Assembly (NCBI RefSeq): GCF_009805705.1
Contig: NZ_VSMB01000002.1
Span: forward strand, 124,001 to 188,000
Reading direction: 5' to 3'
Length of the DNA stretch: 64,000 bases
From: Ruania rhizosphaerae
GTDB lineage: Bacteria; Actinomycetota; Actinomycetes; Actinomycetales; Beutenbergiaceae
The notes beneath the pieces are model-generated. The model saw nothing but the letters and a program-made list of their open reading frames with translations. It searched no databases and was not told the origin of the DNA. Positions 38,401 to 44,958 of the stretch are shown here, piece after piece (position 1 is the stretch's first letter; every line of letters begins with the position of its first letter). A program made the translations under genes and the position numbers.

Positions 38401-38874
38401 GACGGTCACCGACGCGTTCAGCCGCAGGGCGGTGCCCTCATCAAATGTCCCGCCGTTACACACCAGGGTCGCGCCGTCGTCGAGGATCTCCGACTCCGGG
38501 TCGAGCTCGGGGTCGTCATCGTGGGTCAAACACGCGGGCGGGATCTCCTCGAACACCGCACCCTCGACGGTCATGGTGATCGTGACGTTGTCGACGGGCT
38601 CGTTCCCGGGTGCCGCCGCGTCATCGTTGACGTTGGCCCACCACGTGGCTGCGATCGAGTCACCGGTCTGAACGGTGTCGGGAGTGTCGTCGTCCCACTC
38701 CCCCTCAAGCTCGTAGACCGTCGCCGCCTGCGCCGGCGCAGCGACGATCATGCTTGCGATCAGGGTTCCCACCAGCGCCAGAGCCAGCGTGGCAACCCAT
38801 CGCCCGACCCCCGTCGCACGCGACCACGGCCCCTCGGTGACGCGTGACGAACCTGCATGACGAATTGCACTCAC
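32479..38874 (-). CDS. Giant LPXTG-anchored surface protein with tandem adhesin-like modules
   Basis: A 2131-residue secreted, wall-anchored protein. The signal peptide runs to about residue 50 (ending APAQA|ATVYELE). The C-terminus has the sorting signal LPVTG (2096-2100), a hydrophobic helix and an RHRRQPE tail, so sortase should attach it to peptidoglycan. The body is acidic, Thr/Asp/Gly-rich beta-sandwich material of the DUF11/isopeptide type, including seven modules of about 153 residues in the C-terminal half. The GTG start has GGGAGGGA about nine bases upstream. It probably acts in adhesion or as a surface layer. The divergent TetR gene at 39174 shares its control region. No sortase gene is in the window. 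Confidence 0.9.
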   Translation of the reverse strand: MSAIRHAGSSRVTEGPWSRATGVGRWVATLALALVGTLIASMIVAAPAQAATVYELEGEWDDDTPDTVQTGDSIAATWWANVNDDAAAPGNEPVDNVTITMTVEGAVFEEIPPACLTHDDDPELDPESEILDDGATLVCNGGTFDEGTALRLNASVTVTAEDGEFVSMSGEIADQEADLDELGVQNEFFMDMRWDENAGKTESNPDSRDMSFNWTLVHGAFSPDGPDSVTYTLTMDNTVGATMELGPDGCTAFTSGAATGHPYSGGDNPEEQIAPFVNDCTLTGSGSTYQLTLTGIDYSHTQVPTEDSTGGSLPVAEVAVASGEVQIRVITDENSGQLNLQADAPTYVSAGGATIEDDTENNASANNWLSGFGVANWRADYTGSSARAWTDQYRVTPGTEVQSNVAVNYANATDNPTQGGLCTILDSDYVTYTGETVTDANEGHQTLGTTVEYLVNPDPYNDPNGMEPCGNESLNWTTTLPGDLSTVRAVRTTFDIGPGEEVTLASRPALRVTQTIDTDAGLEAEDDVWTFSGFFRQNEAGWAYQNRSTDLADIPTAGTETDNARYPFAASGRDILRISTVTPVVDKQVNPSTVDPGGSATFDLLYTAQGTGSIAETVDGYVLEDTMPVGATYVPGSAPQEPDEIGTGPEGQQILTWVIDDVPTNTTNTWSYDVDISEDVDGGDRLVNSVTGEIGGVPSDPATAAVTINTAGATSIVKTADQELIPNVNGDGVGEGSWTVDLVSEDPSPQVFTDTIDILPYNGDGRGTDMSGTYQLSGPVQVSMDEETVYYTTAPPETLSDDPADPMNGAAGDTTGNTVGWTTDFTADATAVRVITGELEPRGAFNFTVPILTDGMEGEDVLVNRAQGRAEDTRLVMRTSAETSIATYYSADLKKYVLDPDVALEDATDEDWIDANEAETYPEYHVGDTVPYRIVVTNTGQGTLTNIVVDDDIYDSGSFTIDELAPGESASHEFEIVLEEPDNEDDIVNTACAGADTPPDSVDENGDPLAPDINCDPAGITVLGDTTHSKDLVSATPIGDGQWEIVYEIVVESIEVPAAEYALADELHFTDQATITSAEVTESPDDVTLSDPAWDGQENLPITDFAEIEGMDNPDYEPHVYEITVIADVPLQLEGAGSGEDDPTACGAEGETTDRAFTNTSELTKSTGETEDDWACAELPSIGVEKSITDGPVPNGDGTWTVSYDVVATNDGAADGDYDVTDRMTAGGDLDVVSSDIVGSSPAGLPTNGSWTGLGAEGAAENVIAEGVSLPGGGVHTYQVEVVLGMAEGIEGPPDVGACPAEPGADGGGLANTAEVEHNDLTDADEECTSVAAIVVDKSISDGPVPNGDGTFTITYDLVAENIGGAAGEYDISDQLQYGEGIEITSAGIITAPEGVETNAGWTGLGDEGAAENVVADGIMLAMDASHTYQIEVIVQLDEETIDPSVLECPEPGSGESGGLANSTELDHNGIVDEDDVCASLPLIDIAKTISEGPVPNGDGTWTISYELVATNTGGAAGDYDLTDQLLYGEGIIIESAGVTTAPEGVETNPGWTGLGDEGAAENVISSDVTLPEESEHTYQVDVTVSLDLETVTPDALECPEPGSGESGGLANSTELTHNGEDRGEDVCAPLPLIDLIKSLAGPVEPVEDQDGVYDVTYELLVTNSGDGEGTYDLTDELAAGEGIEVIGVQDVTTDAPGAVINDGFDGIDDTVIVTDQAIAGAVEGPVEHMYQVTVRYAADVFDVEVPTDGVCTTADGGPAPGALDNQATVDWNGIEEEDEECILPGKPTLDKELVTATPVGGGQWEVVYDITVGNVGGQATTYDLDDEFLFAAEVTVDGVQLAGPEGVMLNAGFDGASDTRIATDVMLAGLDSEDYAPHVYTVTVLANVPMQFDEPDADGTGSPACTEPGGSNTLEQGLNNAATLTDENGNEATDTDCAPLPSIEIVKQVTGDPVVDADGEWTVTYEITATNDGAVEGIYTLTDQLRFGTGIEVTSATIVSTPEGVIAASSWSGQGSEGSEANVVATDVSLEADGTHTYQVQVTATIGEQTDATTFSCGEPGSGEPAGFRNVAGIDHNGLSQDAQDCVPPEEPPELPVTGASIGWAPMAAILLLLLGTGTLLVVRHRRQPE
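32700..35800 (-). repeat. Seven tandem modules of about 460 bp inside the LPXTG gene
   Basis: Module starts, each a KS/KT/KE/KQ-type strand followed by a GDGxWxVxY strand, fall near minus-strand 35790, 35330, 34870, 34420, 33970, 33510 and 33050. Two adjacent modules (34870 and 34420) share long almost identical DNA, for example the CCCGATCCGGGCTCCGGGCA segments near 34070 and 34520, which points to recent duplication. Confidence 0.85.
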
Positions 38875-39173
38875 GAGCAGTCCCTCCCTCAGATGTGCTG
38901 CGCTTCGCCCATGTGGAGGGCTCTGCGATACTTCGTGCTCTCTGGACTGGACAATTCACCAGCACCCCTGCCTCGCCTGAAGACCCGGGGCGCTCATCGC
39001 TCGCCAGCGAGCGATGAGCCGACTGTATAACAGGGGATCCGAAATTGCGATACCTGTCACATATCGCACCAGGACGCCGCATAACACAGAATGCGCAGCA
39101 CCGCATGGCCAGAGTGAACAAGCGTCCCGGTAGAATCTCCAGAGCACCACGAGGGCGACTGGGGGATCACGCA
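38875..39173. promoter_or_regulatory. Divergent control region: perfect palindrome and TGCGATA repeats
   Basis: The 299-bp gap between the LPXTG gene and the first TetR gene contains a perfect 12-bp inverted repeat, GCTCATCGCTCG-CCAG-CGAGCGATGAGC (38992-39019). A second inverted repeat, TGCGATA-N9-TATCGCA, spans 39046-39068. A third TGCGATA lies at 38924-38930. The region is visibly richer in A/T than its surroundings. This fits binding sites of the adjacent TetR regulator controlling both directions. Confidence 0.65.
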
Positions 39174-39749
39174 ATGGCAGGTGGCCGGGCCGATAGCGGA
39201 TCGAGCGCGCGGGCCGATCTCGTTGCTACGGGGATCCGCATGTTCGGCCAGCACGGCTTCGGCCTGGGACTGCGTGAGATCGCCGCCGAGGCGGGCGTGA
39301 CAGCCGGCTCCGTGACCTACCACTTCGGAGGAAAGACGGGCTTCCTCGCCGCCTGCGACCGTCAGGTTCTCGACGGCGCTCGGATCTATCTACCAGCCGT
39401 GATGGCCTCAGGCGAGCGTGAGGTGCAGCTTCGTGGCAACGACCGGACCCACCTGCACCTTCTCCGATACCTGATGCGCAGTCTCGCTGAGTCGACCGCA
39501 CTGGTGGAGCCGTTCATCGAGATCCTCGTGGACGCCACTCGTACCGAGGTGCTCGCACACTTCCAGGCGGAACATCCGGACCCAGGGTGCGTCGACACAG
39601 CCGCGAGGGACGTGATCCGGCGGACTCTGGGCGTAGCGATGCTCGACCATGCCCTGACCGCTCCCACTACCGCCGAGGAACTCCAAGCCATGCTCACCTC
39701 GTGGCGCAATATCGGCAGAGACACGATCGCGGTCTACCGGGCCCGCTGA
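39174..39749 (+). CDS. TetR family transcriptional regulator
   Basis: A 191-residue TetR protein. The N-terminal HTH runs from about residue 12 to 55 (ATGIRMFGQHGFGLGLREIA, then GVTAGSVTYHFGGKTGF). The C-terminal helical domain would bind a ligand and dimerise. The ATG at 39174, with GGGGGA about nine bases before it, gives a standard start; longer in-frame starts pass through the control region. It is divergent from the giant LPXTG gene and probably controls it. It is a clear paralogue of the TetR at 41974 (both have YHFGGKxGxxxACDxxVL). Confidence 0.88.
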   Translation: MAGGRADSGSSARADLVATGIRMFGQHGFGLGLREIAAEAGVTAGSVTYHFGGKTGFLAACDRQVLDGARIYLPAVMASGEREVQLRGNDRTHLHLLRYLMRSLAESTALVEPFIEILVDATRTEVLAHFQAEHPDPGCVDTAARDVIRRTLGVAMLDHALTAPTTAEELQAMLTSWRNIGRDTIAVYRAR

Positions 39750-39797
39750 GACGATCACCAACGGCTGTGCGGTACACGCCTACCAGCACGTGCAACG

Positions 39798-41600
39798 CTA
39801 TGGCTGGACCACCTGGAATGTGACTGAGTACCAGGCGCCTTCAGCCCCTGATCCCATATCTACGTAGCGGACCGCCATCGTCGACTCACCGATCACCTGA
39901 GGGCTGCTGACGAAGGTCATCGGCGAACCATTGGCCTCGTGAACCAAGGACGAAATCTCGCCGTTGCGCCGGAACTGCATCCCCCAACCAGAGTCCCCGA
40001 CGGCGGTGATCAGGATGTCGTCCAGGTCACCGTTGCCGTTCACGTCCCAGGTCTCGAGCGGGACGTCGTCACCTTCGCTGATGTTGGTGATCTGTGGCGC
40101 CAGCAGATCCACCGGGTCACTCGTACTGAGCTCGGATGCCTCCCCATCGACGATCTGCCGCGCATCGAACGTGGCGCCCTCGGCAACCGGAATACTCTCC
40201 GGGACCACCGACCAGGTGCCGTTCGCCGTGACTGCCGTGGTCGCAATGACCTGGTCGAGCGCACCCAGGATTTCCACCGTTGCGTCCGGAACACCGGTAC
40301 CGGTGATCTCCGGCATCACGCGGTACGTCGTCGCAGGGAACGGGTCGATGGCCGGTGGTTCAGGCGCCGGCTCTTCGGTGGGCTCCTCGGTCGGCTCTTC
40401 CGTCGGTTCCTCAGTCGGTTCCTCGGCGGGGTCTTCAGTCGGCTCGTCGGTCACTCCCGCGCCAGGGGTGTCGGCGGGCTCATCCGCCGGATCACTGGGG
40501 GGAAGGATGGGTACCTGCGGCGGCTCTTGTTCGGGAGGTGCCACGGTCACGGAGCCGGTTGGCGACGTGGTCGGATCCTCAGCGGGTTCCTGCTGAGCGT
40601 CATCGTTGTCACGGTCATCGTCGGTGGGTGGCGCCGGCGGAGCCGTGCTCGGCGCAGGTGCCGGGGATGCGGAGGCCGAGGGTGTCGGGGGTGCAGCGGA
40701 CGGGTCGCCGGGCGCGTTCCAGGCGAACGCCAGCACTGGGATGGCAACCGCTGCGGCCACAACCACCACAGCGCCGGCCACCTGACCTCGTGACTTCGTG
40801 GCCAACCAGGAGCCGGCGGCAGCATGGCCCAGGTGCGGGACCAGCCCGGCGAGCAGCAGGAGCATACCCGCCTCGTTCAGGCGCGCCGAGGCATGCGAGA
40901 GGTCCAGCAGCACAGCCTGGCAATGTTCGCAATCCTCCACGTGGTCCTCGATCGTCCGCGAACGCCGAGAACTCACCTTGCCGCGCTGCCATGCCGCCAG
41001 ATGCTTGACCACCCTGCGGCACTCCTGAGGTGCGCCGTCGCCATTGACATGCGCATCGAGCCAGGCGGTTCGCAGCCGCTCGCGAGCGCGATAGGCCAAG
41101 GCTGCCGCACTGCTGGCGCTGAGCCCGAACTGCACGCCAACATCCTCGAGGGGCCGACCTTCGACGTCCACGAGCCAGAGCACCTGGCGCCACCGGTCCG
41201 GCAGCGTCCGGAACGCCTTCGTCAGCAGCATCTGATCGAGGACTGCCCCTTCGCGGGTTGATGATCTGTCATCAAGCACGTCGTGAGACTCGAGCGGCAT
41301 CTCCGGACCGCGGGAGCCGATGCGCAGGGCGGCACGCCGCACAGAGGTCGTGATGTAGGCGCGCACATGCTGGTTCGGCCCACCGCCAGAACGTACTGCT
41401 TGCAGCACCTGCATGAACCCGACCTGCACGGCGTCATCGGCCGCCGACTCGTCGAGAACGCGCCGTGCCGCTGCGACGGCGGCCGGTCGGTGTCGCTGGT
41501 AGATCTCCGCGAATGCCTCAAGATCGCCGCCGCGCACTCGGTCGAGCGCCTCGGCATCATCGTTGGGCGCTACAGTCCCGACATCGGGCGCCTCATCCAC
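39798..41600 (-). CDS. Membrane-tethered ECF sigma factor fused to anti-sigma and extracellular domains
   Basis: A 600-residue multidomain protein. Sigma-70 region 2 spans about 18-95 and region 4 about 125-180 (TLPDRWRQVLWLVDVEGRPL, ASSAAALAYRARERL). A zinc anti-sigma-like motif H220-x3-C224-x2-C227 (HVEDCEHC) follows, then one membrane helix (about 274-294). A Pro/Thr/Glu linker (298-418) with EEPTEEPTEEPTEEP could cross the wall. Two Ig-like beta domains end the chain (about 420-500 and 500-600, the latter with a calcium-like DVNGNGDLDDI). The start is GTG with AGGGAG upstream. ECF factors with such C-terminal extensions are known in actinobacteria (for example ECF52-type); release presumably needs proteolysis. 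It is convergent with one TetR gene and downstream of the other. Confidence 0.88.
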   Translation of the reverse strand: MDEAPDVGTVAPNDDAEALDRVRGGDLEAFAEIYQRHRPAAVAAARRVLDESAADDAVQVGFMQVLQAVRSGGGPNQHVRAYITTSVRRAALRIGSRGPEMPLESHDVLDDRSSTREGAVLDQMLLTKAFRTLPDRWRQVLWLVDVEGRPLEDVGVQFGLSASSAAALAYRARERLRTAWLDAHVNGDGAPQECRRVVKHLAAWQRGKVSSRRSRTIEDHVEDCEHCQAVLLDLSHASARLNEAGMLLLLAGLVPHLGHAAAGSWLATKSRGQVAGAVVVVAAAVAIPVLAFAWNAPGDPSAAPPTPSASASPAPAPSTAPPAPPTDDDRDNDDAQQEPAEDPTTSPTGSVTVAPPEQEPPQVPILPPSDPADEPADTPGAGVTDEPTEDPAEEPTEEPTEEPTEEPTEEPAPEPPAIDPFPATTYRVMPEITGTGVPDATVEILGALDQVIATTAVTANGTWSVVPESIPVAEGATFDARQIVDGEASELSTSDPVDLLAPQITNISEGDDVPLETWDVNGNGDLDDILITAVGDSGWGMQFRRNGEISSLVHEANGSPMTFVSSPQVIGESTMAVRYVDMGSGAEGAWYSVTFQVVQP

Positions 41601-41973
41601 GATGTACTCCCTGGCACTCGCCTAGGGATACACGCGGGCCGGAACTCATCCTTCGAATCTAACAGGATCGTCTCCCAAAGCAGCAGGGCAGCCGACTGAG
41701 AGTGACGCGCGTCGCACAATAACTGAACTATCGTTCAATGACGTGCCACGAGCACGGGAACGACATCGCCAGCACCACAGACTGATTCCAGGAATGGTGA
41801 TCGGGGCCCGGCCGCGCATCAACCGTGATCACCGCGGCGTCATCGATCTGCTGCGAGAGTCCGCGCTTCTGGACGACCTGGGCGATTCTCCGTGAGCGGT
41901 CAATGAATGATCTTCACGGCTTGATGGAGCCCATTCTCCACCTTATTCCTGCCCAACGTAATGAATTGCTGAG
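41601..41973. promoter_or_regulatory. 373-bp gap with a TetR-type operator and a possible gene relic
   Basis: The gap separates the sigma-factor gene from the second TetR gene. It holds the inverted repeat TGAAC-TATC-GTTCA (41724-41737), a shape typical of TetR operators. Immediately after it an ATG opens a 15-codon frame. Another frame from GTG 41743 runs 51 codons to a stop near 41897 (containing MVIGARPRINRDHRG) with no recognisable homology. The last 60 bp are A/T-rich. It may be a decayed TetR target gene whose operator survives. Confidence 0.5.
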
Positions 41974-42567
41974 CTAGTCAGCGTTGGTCTCAACAAGCAT
42001 GTCCGGATTCTCCTCGATCCGCGCGATGAGTGGCAGAAACTCTGTCTCCCAGGCGGTCATCACGAACGCGACCGCCGGGTCCAGACCGTCGGGCCGTCCC
42101 ACCGCGAAGTCGAGCATGGTCGCACCGAGTCCGAACCGGACGATGCGGCGCGCTCGCTCGCGAAGCTCGTCTGGCGACTCCCCCCGGTTCGATCCGAGCA
42201 AGCCATACACATGGGAGGTCAGGCGCGAGACCAGCGGACGCGCCAGCGGTGCTCCTTCTCCCAGGCTGCGCATGCAGTAGTACAGGACGGACTCAAAGTC
42301 ATCGTCATCAGCCAGTTGCGGCCGAACCACCCCTTCAGCCGGGAAGAAGATCGGCAGCACGCGGTCGACGATGGCCAAGACACGCCGATCACAGGCCTCG
42401 CGCAGACCCTCCTTGCCGCCGAAGTGGTATTGCACGATGCCGGCCGCCGCCGTAGCTCGTGAGGTGATGGTCCGGATGCCCACATCGAATCCCTCGCGGC
42501 CGAAGGCGTCGATGGCGACCGTGACGAGGCGGTGCTTGGTCGGCAGCGGGTTGCGTGTTTGGTTCAC
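41974..42567 (-). CDS. TetR family transcriptional regulator
   Basis: A 197-residue TetR regulator starting with GTG. The HTH is in residues about 10-55 (AIDAFGREGFDVGIRTITSR, AAAGIVQYHFGGKEGL). The C-terminal part is helical, with no recognised ligand pocket. It is paralogous to the TetR at 39174, and both flank the sigma-factor gene. The ribosome-binding site is poor (AGAGACGGA), so the exact start is uncertain. The nearest candidate operator is downstream, at 41724. No efflux pump, the usual TetR target, is nearby. Confidence 0.85.
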   Translation of the reverse strand: MNQTRNPLPTKHRLVTVAIDAFGREGFDVGIRTITSRATAAAGIVQYHFGGKEGLREACDRRVLAIVDRVLPIFFPAEGVVRPQLADDDDFESVLYYCMRSLGEGAPLARPLVSRLTSHVYGLLGSNRGESPDELRERARRIVRFGLGATMLDFAVGRPDGLDPAVAFVMTAWETEFLPLIARIEENPDMLVETNAD

Positions 42568-42709
42568 TGGTCGGTCCGTCTCTTGTCATCGCGGCGAAGC
42601 ACGGCGGTCAGGCTGTCACCGACCGGGCACACCCGGCCGAACGATCACCTGTAAGAGGCGGTGGGACCGTCGACGATGACGCAGTTGTGCCGACGAGTTT
42701 TCGAGGTGA

Positions 42710-43705
42710 TCAGTCGGCCATCGCGACGGTGTCTTCGGCATGCTCGGCCCGCACATCACCGGTCTCGCCGTCCCGCACGGCGCGACGGCCGAGGACGATC
42801 GTGTAGAGCCAGTAGGCAGCCAGCACCAGGGCTCCGATGGTGATCTTCACCCCGGTGGGCAGGCTCGACGGCGTCACGAATCCTTCGACGAGCCCACTCA
42901 CCCCGAGCACGACCACCAGGCCGATGGCCACAGTGAAGACAGACCGGCCCTCTTCCGCGAGCGCGCGCGATCGGGTGCGTGGTCCCGCGAAGGCCCAGGC
43001 GCCGAACAGCCTCAGACCGGCGCCGGCGGCGATGAAGATCGCCGAGAGCTCCATCAGCCCGTGCGGCAGGATCAGCCCGAAGAACACATCGAGGTAGCCG
43101 TGCTCAGCCATGACAGCTCCCGCCATCCCGACCCCGACCGCGTTCTGCACCAGGACGAACACCGGGAAGACGCCCGTGATGCCGCCGGCGATGCACTGAG
43201 CGGCGATCCAGGCATTGTTGGTCCACACCTGGGCGGCGAAGTCCGGAGCGGGGTAGTTGGAGTAGTAGGCCGCGAACGCCTGCTCTGCATACTGCTCGCG
43301 CTGGCTGGGAGTTCCCATCTGCGCGAGCAGCTCAGGGTCGGCTGTGGCCCGCATACCGGCGACGATGGCGATCGCGCAGAAGAACACCATCGCGGCCACC
43401 GTCAGCCATCGTGCCCGGTAGAACGCAGCCGGCAGGGAGATGACGACGAACCGGGTGATGTCGCTCCAGGCTGGCTCGTGGGCCCCGGCGACGACGCCAC
43501 GCGCACGGGCCAGCAGCCCGCTCAAGCGCGCGATGATCTCCGGATCGGGCGCGCTGGTGCGCACCTGGGAGAGGTGGGTGGCCGTGAGCCGGTACAGCTG
43601 GATCAGCTCGTCGGCCTCGGCACCGGTGCGCTGACGCGCGCGCGTCAGCTGGTCAAGCCGATCCCACCGCGCGGCATTGACCGCGACGAACGCATCCAGG
43701 TCCAC
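42710..43705 (-). CDS. Stage II sporulation protein M family (SpoIIM/DUF95) membrane protein
   Basis: A 331-residue integral membrane protein of the SpoIIM/DUF95 family. The N-terminus (VDLDAFVAVNAARWDRLDQL) is the typical cytoplasmic helical start. At least five membrane helices follow, including the LPHGLMELSAIFIAAGAGLRL segment of the family. In non-sporulating actinobacteria these proteins pair with RDD genes, and their role is unknown. The GTG at 43705 is chosen over a frame running 57 codons further into the divergent gene. There is no ribosome-binding site, and only 19 bp separate it from the opposite RDD start, so the mRNA may be leaderless. Confidence 0.88.
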   Translation of the reverse strand: MDLDAFVAVNAARWDRLDQLTRARQRTGAEADELIQLYRLTATHLSQVRTSAPDPEIIARLSGLLARARGVVAGAHEPAWSDITRFVVISLPAAFYRARWLTVAAMVFFCAIAIVAGMRATADPELLAQMGTPSQREQYAEQAFAAYYSNYPAPDFAAQVWTNNAWIAAQCIAGGITGVFPVFVLVQNAVGVGMAGAVMAEHGYLDVFFGLILPHGLMELSAIFIAAGAGLRLFGAWAFAGPRTRSRALAEEGRSVFTVAIGLVVVLGVSGLVEGFVTPSSLPTGVKITIGALVLAAYWLYTIVLGRRAVRDGETGDVRAEHAEDTVAMAD

Positions 43706-43724
43706 ACCAGCTAATCTGCCATAG
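43706..43724. promoter_or_regulatory. 19-bp divergent start region, probably leaderless
   Basis: Only 19 bp separate the GTG of the SpoIIM-type gene from the ATG of the RDD gene. For the plus strand TAATCT lies about seven bases before the ATG, the position of a -10 box for a transcript starting at the ATG itself. Neither gene has a Shine-Dalgarno sequence. Confidence 0.5.
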
Positions 43725-44762
43725 ATGAACCCTTCGGTGACGCCACCCGCTCCCCCGGCGCCTGACGTAGTGGCTACGGCGGCGAACCCGTACGCCACGT
43801 CGGCCTCGCGAAGCGCACCGCCGGGAACCTCCGCTGCCAGGTCCGGTGCTGCTGGCCCTGGCGCGCACGGGGCCACGACCCGGGGCGGCTCTGTCCGCAG
43901 CTCTCACGCTGCTGATGGCACCAATGCTCCCTCGGACCCATTTCGTCCGGTGGGACTGCCGACGGATCTGATCGTCACCGGGGAGGCTGTGGCGCTCGAG
44001 GCACGCCCGGCGATGTTGCTGAGCCGGGTCGGGTCAGGGTTGATCGACCTGGCTGTGCAGGGACTCGGCGGCGTACTGGTGCTCATCATCGGGTTCTCGT
44101 TGGCCTCCAACGATGCCCAGTTCGCCGTCGCATCGATCCTCGCCCTTGTCACGGCCATGGTGGCCATCCCGACGGCGGTGGAGACCATCACACGCGGGCT
44201 GTCGGCTGGCAAGGTGGCCACCGGGATCAGGATCGTGCGTGACGACGGCGGTCCCGTGCGCTTCCGGCAGGCGTTCGTGCGAGCGCTGACCGGGGCGATC
44301 GAGATCTGGGTCTCGGTCGGGTCGCTCGCGATCATCACTTCGCTGGTGAACTCGCGCGGGAAGCGCCTCGGGGATCTCCTTGCCGGGACCTACGCCGTGC
44401 GCAGCCGCGCTGGCACCGGCATGCGCGCCCCGCTGCTCATGCCGCCGGATCTGGCCGCCTGGGCGGAGCGCGCCGACATCCGCCGCCTGCCACCCGGACC
44501 GGCCCTGCACGCCCGGATCTTCCTCTCCCGCACCAACGCGATGCGACCCCAGGCTCGGCAACAGGCAGCACACGCTCTAGCAGCCGCCATCGAGCCCTAT
44601 GTCGCACCGCCGCCCCCGTGGGGTACCCACCCCGAACGGTTCCTCGCGGCCGTTCTGGTGGCTCGGCGAGACCGGGAGTACGCCACCGCCATGCGCAGGC
44701 AGGCTGCCGAGCACGAGGCGGCCGAACAGATGCGCCACCTGCCGTTCGGGGTGGCTGACTAA
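43725..44762 (+). CDS. RDD family membrane protein
   Basis: A 345-residue protein with a disordered Ala/Pro-rich N-terminus (1-75) and an RDD domain (about 95-230). The domain has the signature RVGSGLIDLAVQG, membrane helices near 105-125 and 132-152, and SAGKVATGIRIVRDDGGPV. A soluble, Arg/Ala-rich C-terminal tail of about 100 residues follows. RDD proteins are of unknown or transport-related function. The gene is divergent from the SpoIIM-type gene, a conserved actinobacterial pair. Confidence 0.88.
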   Translation: MNPSVTPPAPPAPDVVATAANPYATSASRSAPPGTSAARSGAAGPGAHGATTRGGSVRSSHAADGTNAPSDPFRPVGLPTDLIVTGEAVALEARPAMLLSRVGSGLIDLAVQGLGGVLVLIIGFSLASNDAQFAVASILALVTAMVAIPTAVETITRGLSAGKVATGIRIVRDDGGPVRFRQAFVRALTGAIEIWVSVGSLAIITSLVNSRGKRLGDLLAGTYAVRSRAGTGMRAPLLMPPDLAAWAERADIRRLPPGPALHARIFLSRTNAMRPQARQQAAHALAAAIEPYVAPPPPWGTHPERFLAAVLVARRDREYATAMRRQAAEHEAAEQMRHLPFGVAD

Positions 44763-44888
44763 GCCACCGACCGGAGTCACGTGGGTGCGTTCTTGGACAG
44801 TTTCGGAGGATCTGGACTCCGCGGCGGGATCCGCACACGAGTGGTGGAACACCACACCCGAATGCCGGCCAGTACGCGCGAGACGGAC

Positions 44889-44929
44889 GCCCGTCCTCCC
44901 CGCACTCTTCCGGTGCGGGGAGGACGGGC
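44889..44929. terminator. Bidirectional terminator between RDD and second LPXTG gene
   Basis: A perfect 17-bp stem (GCCCGTCCTCCCCGCAC and complement) with a 7-nt loop between the two convergent genes. Confidence 0.9.
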
Positions 44930-44958
44930 CGTCATTCAACCCTGGCTAGCCGCAGAGG

